Shown here: positions 61,986-64,000 of the stretch, in pieces
How positions within the stretch are numbered: the first letter of the stretch is position 1
Layout: the number at the start of each line of letters is the position of its first letter
The notes under the pieces: model-generated
The model's input: the letters and a program-made list of their open reading frames with translations, nothing else
The model's database searches: none
What the model was told of the DNA's origin: nothing
Translations under genes and position numbers: made by a program
Assembly (NCBI RefSeq): GCF_927798115.1
Contig: NZ_CAKMMG010000001.1
Coordinates: forward strand, 1,178,001-1,242,000
From: Paenibacillus auburnensis
GTDB lineage: Bacteria > Bacillota > Bacilli > Paenibacillales > Paenibacillaceae
Direction of reading: 5' to 3'
Length of the DNA stretch: 64,000 nt

Positions 61986-62029
61986 CAAAAAAGCAGTGGC
62001 TCCGGAGAATCTTCGGACCACTGCCTTTT
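61986..62029. terminator. Bidirectional terminator between ydcF and ybaK
   Basis: GCAGTGG (61993-61999) pairs with CCACTGC (62018-62024), with inner TCCG/CGGA. A tract on the left, T tract on the right. Confidence 0.85.
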
Positions 62030-62040
62030 CAATACCGGTA

Positions 62041-62514
62041 TTATTTGATTAGCTCGCAAAATACGGCTCCGGTCATGTCAGCAAGCTCCTGCGGGACCAG
62101 CTCCATCTGCATGCCGATTTTACCTGCGCTGACGGCCATCGTGTCGAGAATTTCCGCGCTGTGCTCAATAAAGGTCGGATACAGCTTTTTCATCCCGACA
62201 GGAGAACAGCCGCCCCGGACATAACCTGTCCATTTCAGCAGATCCTTCATCGGCAGCATCTCGATTTTTTTCTCCCTGGCGGCCTTGGCGGCCTTCTTCA
62301 GATCAAGCTCTTCGGCTACGGGAATGACAAATACATAAAGGTTCTGCCCGCTGTGCGAGACCAGCGTCTTGAAGACGGTTTCCGGTGCCTTACCGATTTT
62401 CTCGGCAACCGCTGTGCCGTGGACGGCTCCATCCTCATTGTCATATAAATGGATCTCGTAGCTGATGCCCTTGGCGTCCAGCATCCGCAGGGCGTTCGTT
62501 TTGCTTATCTGCAT
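62041..62514 (-). CDS. ybaK: Cys-tRNA(Pro)/aminoacyl-tRNA deacylase YbaK type
   Basis: The 157-residue protein has the YbaK/EbsC fold: KTNALRMLDAKGISYEIHLYD at the start, PETVFKTLVSHSGQNLYVFVIPV with the conserved Lys, and GYVRGGCSPVGMKKLYPTFIEHSA, the substrate loop. It removes mischarged Cys from tRNA-Pro in trans, keeping translation accurate. GAAAGGTTGAGG before the ATG supports the start. It is monocistronic and converges on ydcF. Confidence 0.93.
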   Translation of the reverse strand: MQISKTNALRMLDAKGISYEIHLYDNEDGAVHGTAVAEKIGKAPETVFKTLVSHSGQNLYVFVIPVAEELDLKKAAKAAREKKIEMLPMKDLLKWTGYVRGGCSPVGMKKLYPTFIEHSAEILDTMAVSAGKIGMQMELVPQELADMTGAVFCELIK

Positions 62515-62607
62515 CTTTCCTCAACCTTTCCGGCCGTGCGATCCGTTCTGGAAGGTGCGCTGCCATATGTGTATATTGGAAGTATTATAACACAAGCATG
62601 AATGAAA

Positions 62608-64000
62608 TCAGGTCACAACCGCCTGAATTGAAATCACACCGGCAGCCGGAACCTCCAGTACATGAATCCCTTTGCCCATCGCCGCCAAAACCTGTGAAAC
62701 GGTATTCCCTTGACAATCGCGGATCATGACCCACCGCTGCCCGGCGTCCCTGTCCAGCTCCAGGACCAGCCGGGTAAGCAGCGTTCCGTTCACCACCAGC
62801 ACTTCTTCCGGAAGCTCACCGGATAAGGGAATTACCATATCCAGATAGGCAACGGCGATCAGCTTCCGGGAATTCCGGGCCATGACCAGCGGGTAGAGCA
62901 GCTCCGGATGCCAGGGCTCAAGACTGCCTTCCAGCAGCACATCCCGGTGCTCGCGCCAAAACCCAAGCCAAAAGGTCAGCATCTCCAGATGTGGCTGCGG
63001 CAGCTCTGCCAGCCGGACGGAAATCTGCGGCACAGCGAACAAGATGTTGATAAACTGAAGCGCAGCACCCGCGGCAGACTCCTCCAAATTCCACATCAGC
63101 ATGTCGGAATGAGCCGCCGTATTGCCGCAGATCAGCCTGATGTCTATCGTCTTAATCCGGTTCTGGACCGCATCATTCGGGCAGTCTCCCGCCCGGAACA
63201 TATTGCCGTATTTGCGCATCAAGGGGCCGGTATAGCTTTGGCGGAATTCGATCAGAATGTCCGGCTTCAAGCGGCGCAGCCGGGTGATAATTCCGCCCAG
63301 CAGCAAGTCAACAGCCACCGGAACAGAGGCCGTGTCACGTCCGCTGTCCATCCTCCCTGCATCCTCCGGAAGTGCGTAGAAGCTGTCAACGAAATCCAGC
63401 TTAAACCCGTCCAGATTCCACTCCAGCAGCGCCTGCTCATAGATACCGGTCAAATATTCCCGCACCTCGGGATAACGCGGATCGGCTACCCCTGCACCGA
63501 AGCCTTCATGGAAATAGAGCAGTTTGTCCTTGAATCTCTCCCATACTCCGCTGTGCCTGCCAATGAACGGAACCGCATACCACAGCATATATTTCAGCCC
63601 CGACTCCTGCACTGCTGCGACATGAGCCTTCATATCGGGTATTTTGCCGGCGCTGGCCTTCCAGTCTCCGCAATAGGCATAGCCGCGGGCGGCATCCGAT
63701 GTCTGCCAGCCGTCGTCCACAATGACCGCCTTGCAACCCAGCTCTGCTGCCCGTTTGCATTCTGCTTCCACCGCTTCCGGCGTCAGCTGCTGGTGAAAGC
63801 TGTACCAGGTGGAATACATCGGCTCCCGGGCCGTGTCCGGCACAAAGGCAGGCTCATGGCCATTGAAGCCGGCCCACCAGTCCGCTATACCTGCCAGCGC
63901 CTGAAAGTACGGAATCCTGCGGGAATCCAGCCTTAGCCGGGCTTCATAGAAGGCCAGCGGCGCACCCGGTTCAGAGAACAGCGTCACAGAACAGTGAAAG
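62608..64000 (-). CDS. GH36 alpha-galactosidase, N-terminus beyond window edge
   Basis: At least 464 residues are visible; the frame is open to the right edge, so the N-terminal domain is missing here. The barrel shows REPMYSTWYSFHQQLTPEAVEAECKRAAELGCKAVIVDDGWQ. The nucleophile Asp is in GFKLDFVDSFY and the acid/base Asp in FRAGDCPND. A C-terminal beta domain follows. No signal peptide can be judged. GH36 enzymes release galactose from raffinose-type sugars or galactomannan. An internal GTG at 63987 is only the first start codon in view. Confidence 0.88.
   Translation of the reverse strand, partial: FHCSVTLFSEPGAPLAFYEARLRLDSRRIPYFQALAGIADWWAGFNGHEPAFVPDTAREPMYSTWYSFHQQLTPEAVEAECKRAAELGCKAVIVDDGWQTSDAARGYAYCGDWKASAGKIPDMKAHVAAVQESGLKYMLWYAVPFIGRHSGVWERFKDKLLYFHEGFGAGVADPRYPEVREYLTGIYEQALLEWNLDGFKLDFVDSFYALPEDAGRMDSGRDTASVPVAVDLLLGGIITRLRRLKPDILIEFRQSYTGPLMRKYGNMFRAGDCPNDAVQNRIKTIDIRLICGNTAAHSDMLMWNLEESAAGAALQFINILFAVPQISVRLAELPQPHLEMLTFWLGFWREHRDVLLEGSLEPWHPELLYPLVMARNSRKLIAVAYLDMVIPLSGELPEEVLVVNGTLLTRLVLELDRDAGQRWVMIRDCQGNTVSQVLAAMGKGIHVLEVPAAGVISIQAVVT

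Noticed and set aside
62908..63936. Long plus-strand ORF (342 codons) opposite the alpha-galactosidase
   Set aside because: It is antisense to a clear GH36 gene, has no ribosome site and no recognisable motif; the high third-position GC of the real gene keeps this frame open.
1..64000. tRNA, rRNA, insertion sequence, prophage or CRISPR
   Set aside because: No tRNA-like cloverleaf with a T-loop consensus, no transposase or integrase product and no regular repeat-spacer array was noticed in any gap.

Overview
The window looks like chromosomal DNA of a Paenibacillus-type Firmicute. The signs are a near-balanced base composition, strong AGGAGG-type ribosome binding sites with frequent TTG and GTG starts, a bacillithiol-disulfide reductase (YpdA), the miaB-ymcA pair, an S-layer-anchored polysaccharidase and several plant-polysaccharide enzymes. 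I see no rRNA, tRNA, CRISPR array, transposase or phage gene. The assignment is inferred from gene content, not from a marker gene.

Layout. 1-7.6 kb holds housekeeping and small regulators: a HAD hydrolase cut by the window edge, a DUF3939-like protein, an ArsR/DUF2087 repressor divergent from ypdA, a UPF0756 membrane protein, a MerR regulator with an unknown partner, a YgaD-like ABC exporter and a HesB-like protein. 7.6-12 kb is a BmrCD-type heterodimeric multidrug ABC exporter behind a leader with a 30-codon ORF, mutually exclusive hairpins and a terminator. 12-18.4 kb holds a YcaQ-type glycosylase, a HEPN-like protein, an ABC-2 exporter, a Cys-rich copper-storage protein, a COG0523 metallochaperone GTPase and moaB. 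18.4-21.4 kb is a ROK repressor-MFS-DUF1349 operon.

21.5-24.9 kb encodes a two-gene pyruvate:ferredoxin oxidoreductase-type enzyme (gamma-delta fusion, then alpha-beta fusion), with spaced TGTGATA repeats upstream. 25.2-26.8 kb is a secreted GH8 glucanase whose promoter is followed by an AAGCGCTT-centred operator. 26.8-32 kb is NAD salvage (Nudix/NrtR-like regulator, pncA, pncB) and then miaB-ymcA. 32-35.3 kb is the least ordinary stretch: a microORF with its own terminator, a regulator made of a catalytically dead alpha/beta-hydrolase fused to a SARP/BTAD-like DNA-binding region, and a solitary ketoacyl-synthase-like protein lacking one catalytic His.

36.6-42.7 kb is an L-rhamnose catabolic operon (fucO-like reductase, rhaB, rhaA, rhaD) with a divergent DeoR regulator. 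Its shared control region carries a cre-like site, duplicated sites and a possible Shine-Dalgarno-masking stem. Then come an L-cysteine desulfidase, a membrane-anchored hydrolase, a two-component system, gnd and zwf (oxidative pentose phosphate), and an HxlR regulator. 50.6-55.4 kb is a 1585-residue SLH-anchored GH43 arabinanase-like protein behind a cre-like site. The end carries a GNAT/PadR-DUF4180 pair, a GH78 alpha-L-rhamnosidase divergent from an AraC regulator, YdcF, YbaK and a truncated GH36 alpha-galactosidase.

Taken together, GH78, GH43, GH8 and GH36 would release rhamnose, arabino-oligosaccharides, glucans and galactose from plant cell walls. The rha operon would convert rhamnose to dihydroxyacetone phosphate and propanediol. 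Zwf/Gnd and the ferredoxin oxidoreductase handle central redox metabolism.
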